From: Ignavibacteriales bacterium
GTDB lineage: Bacteria > Bacteroidota > Ignavibacteria > Ignavibacteriales > Melioribacteraceae
NCBI GenBank assembly: GCA_021740915.1
Contig: JAIOYW010000003.1
Location: 186,001-250,000 of the forward strand
Reading direction: 5' to 3'
Length of the DNA stretch: 64,000 nucleotides
Positions 49,536 to 58,162 of the stretch are shown here, one piece after another. Position 1 is the stretch's first letter. Every line of letters starts with the position of its first letter. The position numbers and the translations under genes are program-made. Below the pieces are notes generated by a model. The model was not told the origin of the DNA. It ran no database searches and worked only from the letters and a program-made list of their open reading frames with translations.

Positions 49536-49719
49536 TAAAAAAAAAGGAATAAGGGAAGATTCTAGTTATTTAGAATCGAAGTAAATGATTCTGCCAAAGC
49601 AAAACTAAGGCAGGAATTTTTGTGTGATAGTTTGTTTAGCGTGCATATGCGGGTTTGCGGGTTCGCTGCCGGTATCAGTACCCTGTTCACGGCGGGTTTC
49701 AGGCTTACTGAATCCTGCC
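49536..49719 (-). promoter_or_regulatory. Structured 5' leader of rlpA, riboswitch candidate
   Basis: On the minus strand a 111-nt region (49719-49609) is closed by a 7-bp stem GGCAGGA / TCCTGCC. Inside are TTCAG/CTGAA (49713-49698 region), GGTA-CTGA-TACC near 49682-49670, CCTGAAACC, GTGAACAGGG, GGCAGCGAACCC and ACCCG...CGCTAAAC, in that order. Downstream, a second GGCAG at 49595-49591 could displace the closing stem, and AGAATC, GATTCTA and TAGAATC form alternative stems, with a 7-bp GATTCTA/TAGAATC hairpin (49577-49558) and nine Ts at 49545-49537. This is the look of a riboswitch, with c-di-AMP class as first guess. Confidence 0.45.
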
Positions 49720-49792
49720 GGAGATAATATGTAAAATTTGTATAAAGCATTAAAAAAAATGTTTTCCCGGTAAATCAAAAAATTAACTTTTG

Positions 49793-49800
49793 CAAATATA
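49793..49800 (-). promoter_or_regulatory. Candidate -7 promoter box for rlpA leader
   Basis: TATATTTG on the minus strand, a full match to TAnnTTTG of Bacteroidota housekeeping promoters. The -33 TTTG is not clear (TCTG at 49820-49817). Transcription would start about 49785, so the rlpA leader would be about 280 nt and include the structured region. Confidence 0.35.
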
Positions 49801-49829
49801 ACACTTTTAAATAAATCAGACGTGATATA

Positions 49830-50067
49830 GAGCAACCGCATCAGTTCTGAATATTACAATTATGTAAAACCCGTTCGCGCTAAAAAAGTTCCCGGGGTTA
49901 TAATTCAGGTCAGAATTGGTTCGAAAAATGCGTAATTTTGTGAATTGAAAAATTGTATTCCGGCGCTAAAAAATCACAGTAAGGAATATGACCGGTGAAT
50001 TATTTAGGCTCCGGAGGGGAATAGGCAGTTATTCTGTAAAAATTTGAAAAAAAATAAAGGGAAATCA
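49830..50067 (+). promoter_or_regulatory. Upstream region of the GT2 gene with a candidate -7 box
   Basis: No gene is visible in this 240-nt stretch between the rlpA leader and the GT2 start. TAATTTTG at 49933-49940 on the plus strand matches TAnnTTTG exactly; no good -33 TTTG is present at 19-21 nt. Transcription would begin about 49947, giving a ~120-nt leader. A GGGAAA precedes the ATG at 50068. The rest shows no repeat or stable hairpin that I can support. Confidence 0.3.
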
Positions 50068-51537
50068 ATGAGTTTTAAGCTGACAGTAGTAATACCATCA
50101 AATAACCCGGCAGAATCTTCATTTGTGAAGAATATGCTCGGCGATGACAATGTCGAAAAGGTTATTATAATGACCTCTTCAGAGGAAACAAAATTCGACC
50201 ATCCGAAACTTGTTTACCTTTTTACGAAAAATCCACATGGAAGTGAAGCTGTAAAAAGTGTTGCCGAACTTGCCGATGGATACAGTGTTCTCTGGCTTCA
50301 GAGCGATCTGGAGATTGAACCGGGCCAGTTTTTCCTTGAAAGATTTGTATCCGTTTCCGAAGATACCGGCGCCGGTATGGTCTATTCCGATTATTATGAT
50401 ATTAAGGAAGGCAAAAAATCGCGCCATCCTGTAATCGATTATCAGTTCGGTAGTCTCCGCGATGATTTCGATTTCGGCCCCCTTATCTTTTTTGAGGGAG
50501 ATGCGTTCCAGTACGGCATCCGCTGGGAAGCTGATTATCTTCACGCCGGTATATACGACCTGCGTCTGAAGCTTTCACAGGAATATGAAATGATCCACAT
50601 CCCGGAATTTCTTTACACTGCTTCCGAGCACGATTCAAGGAAATCCGGCGAAAAAATGTTCGATTATGTCGATCCCAAAAACCGCGCGCGTCAGATTGAG
50701 ATGGAGCAGGCAGTTACACAGCACCTGAAAGAGATCGGCGGATATCTGAAACCGGAATTCCGTGAAATTAATTTCAGTGAAAACGATTTTGAGGTGGAAG
50801 CCTCTGTTATTATCCCGGTTAAAAACCGTGTAAAAACAATTGCCGATGCAATATCCTCAGTGCTTAAGCAGAAAACAAAATTCGGATTCAACCTTATTGT
50901 TGTTGATAATTACAGCGATGATGGAACAACCGAAGTTATTAAGGAATTTGCGAAAAAAGACAGCCGTCTTATTCACCTTATCCCTGCAAGAACCGATCTG
51001 CTGATTGGCGGCTGCTGGAACGAAGCTGCCCATCATCCGAAATGCGGTAAATTCTCTGTGCAGCTCGATAGTGATGATATTTATATAGATGAAAACACAC
51101 TTCAGACTGTTGTTGATGCATTTTACACACAGAAATGCGGAATGGTTGTCGGCACTTATAAGATGACAAATTTTGAACTCCAGCAGATACCGCCGGGAAT
51201 TATCGATCATAAGGAATGGACTCCGGATAACGGCAGAAACAACGCACTCAGGATTAACGGTCTCGGCGCCCCCCGCGCTTTCTATACGCCGCTCGTAAGG
51301 AAAATTAAAATACCTAACGTAAGCTATGGCGAGGATTATGCCGTCGGTCTTGCAGTTTCAAGGTATTATCAGATCGGAAGGATTTATACCCCGATTTATT
51401 GCTGCCGCAGGTGGGAAGGCAACTCGGACGCTGCCCTTGAGATAGAAAAAGTTAACCAGCACAATATCTATAAGGATAGAGTACGAACGATAGAACTTCA
51501 CGCAAGGATTCAGAAAAATATGAGTATTGATGGCTGA
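50068..51537 (+). CDS. Glycosyltransferase with two GT2-like (GT-A) domains
   Basis: 489 residues from the ATG at 50068, which has a GGGAAA site; a TTG at 50044 would add eight Lys/Asn-rich residues. The C-terminal half (from about residue 247) is a normal GT2 domain: [37 protein letters not shown] and the donor/metal motif [10 protein letters not shown]. The N-terminal half begins with [10 protein letters not shown] and has the same general fold but lacks a DxD-type motif ([12 protein letters not shown]), so it is probably inactive. Acceptor and donor are unknown. The next gene overlaps it by 8 nt and encodes a DUF4922 protein. Confidence 0.88.
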   Translation: MSFKLTVVIPSNNPAESSFVKNMLGDDNVEKVIIMTSSEETKFDHPKLVYLFTKNPHGSEAVKSVAELADGYSVLWLQSDLEIEPGQFFLERFVSVSEDTGAGMVYSDYYDIKEGKKSRHPVIDYQFGSLRDDFDFGPLIFFEGDAFQYGIRWEADYLHAGIYDLRLKLSQEYEMIHIPEFLYTASEHDSRKSGEKMFDYVDPKNRARQIEMEQAVTQHLKEIGGYLKPEFREINFSENDFEVEASVIIPVKNRVKTIADAISSVLKQKTKFGFNLIVVDNYSDDGTTEVIKEFAKKDSRLIHLIPARTDLLIGGCWNEAAHHPKCGKFSVQLDSDDIYIDENTLQTVVDAFYTQKCGMVVGTYKMTNFELQQIPPGIIDHKEWTPDNGRNNALRINGLGAPRAFYTPLVRKIKIPNVSYGEDYAVGLAVSRYYQIGRIYTPIYCCRRWEGNSDAALEIEKVNQHNIYKDRVRTIELHARIQKNMSIDG

Positions 51538-52537
51538 TCTTTATTTAAGCGGAGCCGATCTCGCTTTTTATCTGAAAGGCAAAGGCTTTGCCGGAGAAGC
51601 TTCGGCTCTTCTCGACCAGCAGAAAAATTCCTGGGAGATGCTCCGGCTGAATTATGAAGCGCTCGGCAACGTGCGGGTTAAAACATTCGATTTCGGCGCA
51701 TTCGAGGTCAAAGTTCAGTTTAATCCCGGCAGAATGACTTCTTCCTCTGCCAAAGTGGATGCAAAATCCATAAGCGAGCGGAAATGTTTCCTTTGCAGGG
51801 AAAATCTTCCTCCGGATCAGAGGGGAATACTCTACAGGGAAAAGTTTATCCTGCTCTGCAATCCTTTCCCGATATTCTGGAATCACTTTACAATTCCCCG
51901 GATTGAGCATGTTGAACAAAGCATAATTCCGCATTTCGAGGATTTTTATCATCTTGCAAAAGACCTATCTCCGGCTTTTTCGGTGTTTTATAACGGACCC
52001 AAATGCGGCGCATCAGCTCCCGACCATATGCATTTTCAGGCAGGTGAAAGGGGATTCCTTCCCGTGGAGCGGGAAATCGGATCATTGCTTAAACGTTCCG
52101 GGCAGGAGATCGTTCAGAACGGTTCATCCCTTGCCGCGATGATTGAAGGATATCTCAGGCATGTGCTTTATTTAGAAAGTGATTCGCTGAAAGAAACTGT
52201 AAGGCTTTCGGAAAAAATGTATAATATGCTTCGGGATGTTTTCCATACCGAAGAAGAGCCCCTGCTCAATATTATCGCATATTATGATGAAGACCGTTAC
52301 AAGGTGATATTTTTCCCGAGAGAGCGTCACCGTCCGTCTCAATATTTTATCGAAAGCGAAGAAAAAATACTGCTGAGTCCAGCAAGTGTGGATATCGGGG
52401 GAGTCTGTATAACTCCCCGAGAGCAGGATTTCGAAAAAATTACATCGGCGGATATTGAGGATATATTCTGGCAGGTTTCAATTTCGCCCGAAAAATGGTA
52501 CGATCTTAAGAGTATTTTCAGGAAGGGATTGAGCTGA
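51530..52537 (+). CDS. DUF4922 (HIT-like/nucleotidyl phosphorylase-like) protein
   Basis: 335 residues; start at ATG 51530, an 8-nt overlap with the GT2 gene. It has the DUF4922 layout: [19 protein letters not shown], a [21 protein letters not shown] stretch and [20 protein letters not shown], where the D-H-M-H-F is like the histidine triad of HIT hydrolases/transferases and the GDP-galactose phosphorylase group. By that similarity it may cleave or transfer a nucleotide-sugar phosphate, but no activity has been shown for the family to my knowledge. Its stop lies inside a shared terminator hairpin with the convergent neighbour. Confidence 0.75.
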   Translation: MADLYLSGADLAFYLKGKGFAGEASALLDQQKNSWEMLRLNYEALGNVRVKTFDFGAFEVKVQFNPGRMTSSSAKVDAKSISERKCFLCRENLPPDQRGILYREKFILLCNPFPIFWNHFTIPRIEHVEQSIIPHFEDFYHLAKDLSPAFSVFYNGPKCGASAPDHMHFQAGERGFLPVEREIGSLLKRSGQEIVQNGSSLAAMIEGYLRHVLYLESDSLKETVRLSEKMYNMLRDVFHTEEEPLLNIIAYYDEDRYKVIFFPRERHRPSQYFIESEEKILLSPASVDIGGVCITPREQDFEKITSADIEDIFWQVSISPEKWYDLKSIFRKGLS

Positions 52538-52550
52538 TCAATCCCTTTTT
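52523..52550. terminator. Bidirectional terminator between convergent genes
   Basis: 9-bp stem AAGGGATTG (52523-52531) / CAATCCCTT (52539-52547) with a 7-nt loop, followed by Ts to 52550; on the other strand the stem is preceded by few As. The stop codon of the plus-strand gene (TGA 52535-52537) and that of the minus-strand gene (TGA 52540-52538) both lie in the hairpin. It probably ends both transcripts, the plus one more strongly. Confidence 0.75.
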
Positions 52551-53695
52551 AATACAATAAGAGTCACATCGTCATCAAACTTATTGGCTGTGAATCCGAT
52601 AAAATCTTCTTTGATCTGATCAATAAGTTTACCGTCATTTTCCATTTTATTGATCACATCCAGAACTCTGCCCTTCCCGTACATCTCACCTTCTTTGTTC
52701 CGGGATTCGGTTATACCATCCGTAAAAAGCAAAATGTGTTCGCCATGTTTCAGTTCAAAATGTATATCCCTGAATTCGGATATCTGGTTAAGACCCAGAT
52801 ACGGACCGCCTGATTTATAGCTGTTAACACCTGATGAAACGTGCAGAATAGGCAGGTCGCCGGCTCCCGAATAAATTACGTCTGTCGTTTCGGAATCGAG
52901 TATGAGCAGGGAGAGAGAAACGAGTATATCCCCAAGTTTCTGATCATGATAAATTGACTCGTTCACATGGTGCAGAATCTCGCTTGGCTTATTAAATGGT
53001 GAGGATTGGAATGTGAACCGGACTGCGCTCCGGATATAGCCTGCATAAGCAACGGCATAATACCAGGCATTCCACTTTTTACCCATCACATCCCCTAACA
53101 CAATCGCAATTTTCTTATCCGATATATGGTAATAATCAATAAAATCACCGCCGGGAATATTTTTATAGGGTACTGCCCAATGCCCGATCTCAAAGCCTCG
53201 TATTTCGGGCATATGTTCCGGGATCAGAGCCGATGCCATAGTATCGGCAGCGCGCCTGAGGTCTTTCTTTGCTGATAATTTCTTGCGTTCGGAACTGCGA
53301 AGCAGTGATGTTAACCGGGCAACAATTACTCTTGGACTCGAGGTTTTTATTATGTAATCCTCAATATCAAGATTATACCCCTCAAGAACGCTGTCGTCGG
53401 CATCCATCGAAGTGAGGAAAACGAATGGAATTTCATTCAGTTTCTCTGTTTTAAGGAGGAGTTTCCTGAATTCAAAGCCATTTAACCCAGGCATATTGAT
53501 ATCGCTAACAATAATATCCGGCATAAGGTCTTTTGCCATTTCGAAACCGATTTTTCCATCGGTAGCAAGAACTACATTAAAACCAGCTTTCGTAAGAAGA
53601 TGGAAAAACATCGTGGCAATTCCATTATCATCTTCAACGACCAGTATCGTACTATTTGGGTTTTCCTGAATTTCCAGAATTTCCTGCATTTCCAC
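52538..53695 (-). CDS. Response regulator with SpoIIE/RsbU-type PP2C phosphatase domain
   Basis: 385 residues. N-terminal receiver domain: acidic residues Glu21, Asp22, Asp23, phosphoacceptor Asp65 (VSDINMPG), Thr95, Lys117. The C-terminal ~220 residues are a PP2C-like SpoIIE domain (GGDFIDYYHI, VLGDVMGKKWNAWYYAVAYAGYIRSAVRF, DVIYSGAGDLPILH, LFTDGITESRNKEGEMYG, FDDDVTLIVLKRD). Such proteins (RsbU-like) dephosphorylate STAS proteins in partner-switching systems. The STAS protein at 14183 is a possible substrate but they lie 38 kb apart. A GTG start at 53695 is used; an ATG two codons on is possible. No histidine kinase is adjacent. Confidence 0.93.
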   Translation of the reverse strand: MEMQEILEIQENPNSTILVVEDDNGIATMFFHLLTKAGFNVVLATDGKIGFEMAKDLMPDIIVSDINMPGLNGFEFRKLLLKTEKLNEIPFVFLTSMDADDSVLEGYNLDIEDYIIKTSSPRVIVARLTSLLRSSERKKLSAKKDLRRAADTMASALIPEHMPEIRGFEIGHWAVPYKNIPGGDFIDYYHISDKKIAIVLGDVMGKKWNAWYYAVAYAGYIRSAVRFTFQSSPFNKPSEILHHVNESIYHDQKLGDILVSLSLLILDSETTDVIYSGAGDLPILHVSSGVNSYKSGGPYLGLNQISEFRDIHFELKHGEHILLFTDGITESRNKEGEMYGKGRVLDVINKMENDGKLIDQIKEDFIGFTANKFDDDVTLIVLKRD

Positions 53696-53758
53696 AATTA
53701 AACTTATTCAAGCACCAATTTATAAATATCGAAGATTAAGTCAAATTTTCTTTGAATT

Positions 53759-54889
53759 TTATGATGAATTTTTTGTAAGCCTGCGGAAAGAGAGAAGGAA
53801 AATTATGCAGATTGCAGCGCTGCCGATCCAGTAGCCGTATAGTTTAGCTGCTTCTATTAATGTGGAAGCCATAAGGGGACCGGCTATTGTTCCTGCTCCA
53901 TAAGCCGAAATAAAATAGCCATTTGCCTGTGCTGCATTTTCCTCGGAAACCGATTCGATTGTGAAGCTTAATCCAATAGTGTAATAAGCCGGAACCAGAC
54001 CGCCGATAATAAAAAAGAAGATAAGAAGTCCTAAATAATTCAATGAGAACGGAACGAGTAAAAATAGAATTATCATGAGAACGGTTACTGCTGCAAGCAC
54101 TTTTTTCCGTGCATAAAGATCAGAGATTTTTCCTATTAAATAAAGCAGGATTATGCCGCCGAGAACAAAAGAGCCCAGAAAAAATTGTAATTGTTCGTCA
54201 TTAAAATTATTCCTCAGGGCGAATAGCGGCAGCGCAACTATAATCGAAGCCTCGAATATTCCATACAGGAATGAAGCTGCTAATCCGCCTGCCGGCATTT
54301 CAGTTAGTTTCATTTTGGGCGGATTTTTTTGTTCGTGACTTTTTACATCATTCTTAAGCAGATACATCTGGAAAATGAAAACAAAGAACATGACGGCAGA
54401 AGCTATTCCGAATGGCAGATAATAATGTATTGTATGAGTCCAGATTAAAAAGGTGCCTCCGGCGATTCCCAGAGAAAGGATCCCCGCATATAAACCGATA
54501 TATCTCCCGCGGTTTGCGGCAGTGCTGACAGAATTAATAATAACTTCGGTTGATACGAAAATAAGAACACCGCCAATGCCTGTTATTATTCTGGCAGGAA
54601 AAAGTATATACATATTATAAACGTAATAATGTGCAAGCGCACCTATCGCCCAGATAAAAAGCCCGCTGAGAAGCACAAGTTTCGGACCGTAGCGGTCAAC
54701 AAACCTGCCCCCCTGAATTGAAAAAAGCATCACCGAAAGATTGCCTGTCATAATAGCCAGTCCGTTGACGAACGAAGAGAAATGTGCTTTCTCAAGCAGG
54801 ATAACGGTTACCGGGCTTACTAATCCGAACCCGATACCGCCAATAGCTATTCCAGTCAATGCTGCAATTAATTGTCTTTTTGAATCCAT
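53759..54889 (-). CDS. Major facilitator superfamily transporter
   Basis: About 376 residues from the ATG at 54889 (a TTG at 54898 adds three residues). Twelve hydrophobic helices with the usual break in the middle; GGRFVDRYGPK is the MFS motif A (loop 2-3), and PARIITGIGGVLIFVSTEVI is the helix-4 segment. No specific drug or sugar signature is visible. It is separated from the U32-family gene by a 230-nt gap containing a hairpin. Substrate unknown. Confidence 0.9.
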   Translation of the reverse strand: MDSKRQLIAALTGIAIGGIGFGLVSPVTVILLEKAHFSSFVNGLAIMTGNLSVMLFSIQGGRFVDRYGPKLVLLSGLFIWAIGALAHYYVYNMYILFPARIITGIGGVLIFVSTEVIINSVSTAANRGRYIGLYAGILSLGIAGGTFLIWTHTIHYYLPFGIASAVMFFVFIFQMYLLKNDVKSHEQKNPPKMKLTEMPAGGLAASFLYGIFEASIIVALPLFALRNNFNDEQLQFFLGSFVLGGIILLYLIGKISDLYARKKVLAAVTVLMIILFLLVPFSLNYLGLLIFFFIIGGLVPAYYTIGLSFTIESVSEENAAQANGYFISAYGAGTIAGPLMASTLIEAAKLYGYWIGSAAICIIFLLSFRRLTKNSS

Positions 54890-54986
54890 ACTCTGCAAAT
54901 TTTACAGTTCAAAATTAAGCAACCGAATCCGATTCACGTTACCCTGAACAGATATTATTTACTCCTGCGCTGACATCTTCTGCATT

Positions 54987-55010
54987 CCCGGATCTGTCTC
55001 AGAATCCGGG
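54987..55010. repeat. REP-like hairpin between divergent genes
   Basis: CCCGGAT (54987-54993) and ATCCGGG (55004-55010) form a perfect 7-bp stem with loop CTGTCTCAGA, followed by TTTCGTCAGAGTGAC. Similar in style to the hairpin repeats at 34094-34960. It has no T run on either side, so it is probably not a terminator. Confidence 0.5.
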
Positions 55011-55122
55011 GCATTTTACGTTTCGTCAGAGTGACAGATGAGAGCCGGTTAATGCCTTACCGCGCCGGATACTGTAAGTGTAAAGAAAAAATCCGTTCCA
55101 GTTTTGTATTTTTGGATGAATT

Positions 55123-56337
55123 ATGAATACTAAATTGAAAAAACCCGAATTATTAGCCCCTGCCAGAGACTGGCCCACACTTATCACAGCTATCGAAGCT
55201 GGTGCAGATGCCGTTTATTTTGGGGTCGGCAAACTGAATATGCGTATGAAAGCAGGAAATTTTAAGGTGGAAGAATTACCAGAAATTGTTAATTACTGCC
55301 GGGAAAGAAATGTTGATGCCCACCTGACGCTTAATACAATTGTATATGAGAATGAAGCGGAAGACGTTGAAACTATAGTGCGGGCTGCAAAAGAAGCCGG
55401 AATAACACTTGTTATCTGCTGGGATCCTTCTGTGATAATGGCTTGCAAGAGTTCAGGCGTCAATTTCTGCATAAGCACTCAGGCTTCAGTTTCAAATCCG
55501 GAATCTGCAAAATTCTATAAAATGATGGGAGCTTCTCGAATTGTTCCTGCAAGGGAATGCAGTCTCCCGCAGATCAGGTCGATACGGGAAAAAGCCGGAA
55601 TAGAAGTTGAGGCTTTTATTCACGGGGCAATGTGTGTGGCTGTAAGCGGACGTTGTTTTATGAGCCTCGATGCATTCGGAAAAAGTGCAAATCGGGGCGA
55701 ATGTTATCAGCCCTGCCGCCGCGAATATAAAATTGTTGACGAAACAAAAGAAATTGAATTTGTGCTGGGCGAGGATTACGTTATGTCGCCGAAAGACCTT
55801 TCGACTATCGGTTTTATCGATCTGCTGATTGAAGCCGGTATAGATTCCTTTAAAATCGAAGGGCGGAAACGAAGCCCGGAATATGTTAAAAAGGTTGTTG
55901 GCGCATACCGGAGAGCAATAGATGCCTATTTCGAAGGCGGACTCACCAGCGAACTAAAGATTGAACTCGAAAATGATTTAGCCGAGGTGTATAACCGCGG
56001 ATTATCAGATGGCTTTTATTTCGGTGTTCCAGGCGATGAGAGTTTTGCCCGCTCTTACGGTAGCAAAGCAACAACAACAAAAATCTATGCCGGAAAAGTG
56101 CTGAATTATTTTGATAAAGCAAAAGCTGTTTTTGTAAAACTCGAAGCCGAGCCATTACAAAAAGGCGATAAAATTTATATAATCGGACCAACGACCGGAA
56201 CCGTTGAACTCAATATTCAGGAAATGGTTGTGGATGAACAGGAAGTGGATGCCGCTGAAAAATCCTCTGAGGTTACATTTGTTTGTGCACAGAAAGTTCG
56301 CAGGAATGATAAAGTTTATAAAGTTGTGAGCGCTTAA
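55123..56337 (+). CDS. Peptidase U32 family protein (TrhP/RlhA/UbiU-like)
   Basis: 404 residues. N-terminal KPELLAPARDWPTLITAIEAGADAVYFGVGKLNMR, then an AFIHGAMCVAVSGRCFMSLDAFGKSANRGECYQPCRREYKIVD cysteine motif (Cys in GAMC, GRC, GEC, PC), which is the family signature for an iron-sulfur binding site. Characterised relatives are TrhP (tRNA 5-hydroxyuridine), RlhA (23S rRNA) and UbiU/UbiV; none is peptidase in the usual sense. The length and the C-terminal ~100-residue extension fit TrhP/RlhA-like proteins. Its substrate here is not known. It lies one base before the GH13 gene. Confidence 0.88.
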   Translation: MNTKLKKPELLAPARDWPTLITAIEAGADAVYFGVGKLNMRMKAGNFKVEELPEIVNYCRERNVDAHLTLNTIVYENEAEDVETIVRAAKEAGITLVICWDPSVIMACKSSGVNFCISTQASVSNPESAKFYKMMGASRIVPARECSLPQIRSIREKAGIEVEAFIHGAMCVAVSGRCFMSLDAFGKSANRGECYQPCRREYKIVDETKEIEFVLGEDYVMSPKDLSTIGFIDLLIEAGIDSFKIEGRKRSPEYVKKVVGAYRRAIDAYFEGGLTSELKIELENDLAEVYNRGLSDGFYFGVPGDESFARSYGSKATTTKIYAGKVLNYFDKAKAVFVKLEAEPLQKGDKIYIIGPTTGTVELNIQEMVVDEQEVDAAEKSSEVTFVCAQKVRRNDKVYKVVSA

Positions 56338-56338
56338 A

Positions 56339-58162
56339 ATGTTCAGAAAAATATTAATCATAATTTTTTGGGGAAGCAGTTTTATGATCTCCGGAGAAAA
56401 AGAAAATTTTACGCCCGACTGGGCAAAGGATGCCGTCTGGTATCAAATATTCCCCGAACGATTCAGGAATGGCGATCCGGCTAATGATCCGACTTTGGAA
56501 TCCATCAGAGGATCTTATCCGCATGATAACGATTCACCCTGGCAGGTTCACCCCTGGACTTCCGACTGGTACGAGCTTCAGCCTTATGAAAAAGAGAACG
56601 GACAGGATATCTGGTTTAATCTCCAGCGCAGGAGGTATGGCGGTGATATTCAGGGAATTCTCGATAAACTCGATTACATCAAAGATCTCGGTATCAATGC
56701 ATTATACCTGAACCCTGTGTTCCAGTCCCCCTCGCTGCATAAATATGACGGCGCAACTTATCATCATATCGATCCTTTCCTCGGTCCCGATCCTGAAGGT
56801 GATTTCAAACTGATCGATTCTGAAGTTCCCCATAAGCCCGAAACATGGGTCTGGACTTCGGCCGACAGGCTTTTCCTGAAACTTGTTCAGGAGGTGCATT
56901 CAAAAGGTATGCGGATAATAATTGACGGCGTGTTTAATCATATGGGGCTGAATTCCTGGGTTTTCAGAGATATTAAGGAAAATGGGAAAAATTCAGCATA
57001 TGCCGACTGGATGAAAATAAAATCCTGGAACGATAAGGAAGCTGGAACCAAATTTGAATATGACGGCTGGTACGGAGTAAAAGAATTGCCGGAATTAAAG
57101 CAGTTAAACGGCGATTTAGCGCCCGGTCCCAAGAAGTACATTTTCGACATTACAAAAAGATGGATGGATCCTGACGGCGACGGGGATCCCGCTGACGGAA
57201 TTGATGGCTGGCGGCTTGACGTTGCCTTTATGGTCGGGCACACTTTCTGGAAAGACTGGCGCAGGCATCTGAAAGCAATTAATCCGCAGGCTTACATTAC
57301 CGCTGAGATCATTGAGTCGGTTGAATATAATAAACCTTTCCTGCAGGGCGATGAATTTGATGCGGTTATGAATTATAATTTCGCTTTTCTTTCAGAGGAG
57401 TTTTTTATTAACCGGAAAGACCGGCTCAAAGTTTCGGAATTCGATAATAAGCTCAAAATCCTTAGAGAAGCTTATGATCTATCCATTTCGTATGTGATGC
57501 AGAATCTTTTCGACAGCCACGATACGAACCGGCTCCTATCGCATATAATCAATGCAGATATAGGCAATTACAGGGACTGGGGCAGGTATTACGGTCTTTC
57601 AAGGGGTTCTAATCCTGATTATTCAGTCAGGGCTCCCGGAGAAGACCATTTACGTATTCAGAAGCTGATGGTGCTTTTTCAGATGACATACCTCGGAGCT
57701 CCGATGATTTATTACGGTGATGAGGCAGGAATGTGGGGCGCAAATGATCCCTGCTGCCGGAAGCCGATGATCTGGGACGATCTCAATTATTCAGATGAAA
57801 AATTCAACCCCAATCAGTCCTGCCGGGAAGCTGATAAGGTTGAATACAATTCCGTTCTTGCTGATAATTACAGGAAGCTTATCGCGGTACGCAACTCTGA
57901 ACCCGCTCTCAGAAGAGGCGATTTCAGGACAGTTCTAAAAGATGATAATAATGCAGTTTTTGCTTATGCAAGAACTTACGGAAAGGATGAGATAATTATT
58001 GTTATAAATAATTCAGCGGAAGAGAAAGAAACTGATATCGAAACCGATGGTCATTCTGATTATCAGAGTCTTCTTTCAGGCAAAATATACAAGTCCTCAG
58101 TTGTAGGAGTCCAGATTAAACTGAGCGCTTTGAGCGGAGAAATATTAAAAGCATTAAAATGA
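56339..58162 (+). CDS. Secreted glycoside hydrolase family 13 enzyme (alpha-amylase/cyclomaltodextrinase-like)
   Basis: 607 residues with an N-terminal hydrophobic signal-like stretch (ILIIIFWGSSFMISG), so probably exported. TIM-barrel GH13 motifs: I IDGVFNHMG, II GWRLDVAF with nucleophile Asp294, III TAEIIE with acid/base Glu323, IV FDSHDT with Asp395. DPFLGPDPEGDF and WYQIFPERFRNGDPAND are shared with neopullulanase/cyclomaltodextrinase-type enzymes. Cleaves alpha-1,4-glucosidic bonds of starch or maltodextrin; the exact preference is unknown. It overlaps the glycosyltransferase gene by 4 nt, an unusual neighbour. Confidence 0.93.
   Translation: MFRKILIIIFWGSSFMISGEKENFTPDWAKDAVWYQIFPERFRNGDPANDPTLESIRGSYPHDNDSPWQVHPWTSDWYELQPYEKENGQDIWFNLQRRRYGGDIQGILDKLDYIKDLGINALYLNPVFQSPSLHKYDGATYHHIDPFLGPDPEGDFKLIDSEVPHKPETWVWTSADRLFLKLVQEVHSKGMRIIIDGVFNHMGLNSWVFRDIKENGKNSAYADWMKIKSWNDKEAGTKFEYDGWYGVKELPELKQLNGDLAPGPKKYIFDITKRWMDPDGDGDPADGIDGWRLDVAFMVGHTFWKDWRRHLKAINPQAYITAEIIESVEYNKPFLQGDEFDAVMNYNFAFLSEEFFINRKDRLKVSEFDNKLKILREAYDLSISYVMQNLFDSHDTNRLLSHIINADIGNYRDWGRYYGLSRGSNPDYSVRAPGEDHLRIQKLMVLFQMTYLGAPMIYYGDEAGMWGANDPCCRKPMIWDDLNYSDEKFNPNQSCREADKVEYNSVLADNYRKLIAVRNSEPALRRGDFRTVLKDDNNAVFAYARTYGKDEIIIVINNSAEEKETDIETDGHSDYQSLLSGKIYKSSVVGVQIKLSALSGEILKALK

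Noticed and set aside
49562..49841. Two short minus-strand frames in the rlpA leader
   Set aside because: They overlap each other in different frames and coincide with the structured leader; no ribosome site or family.
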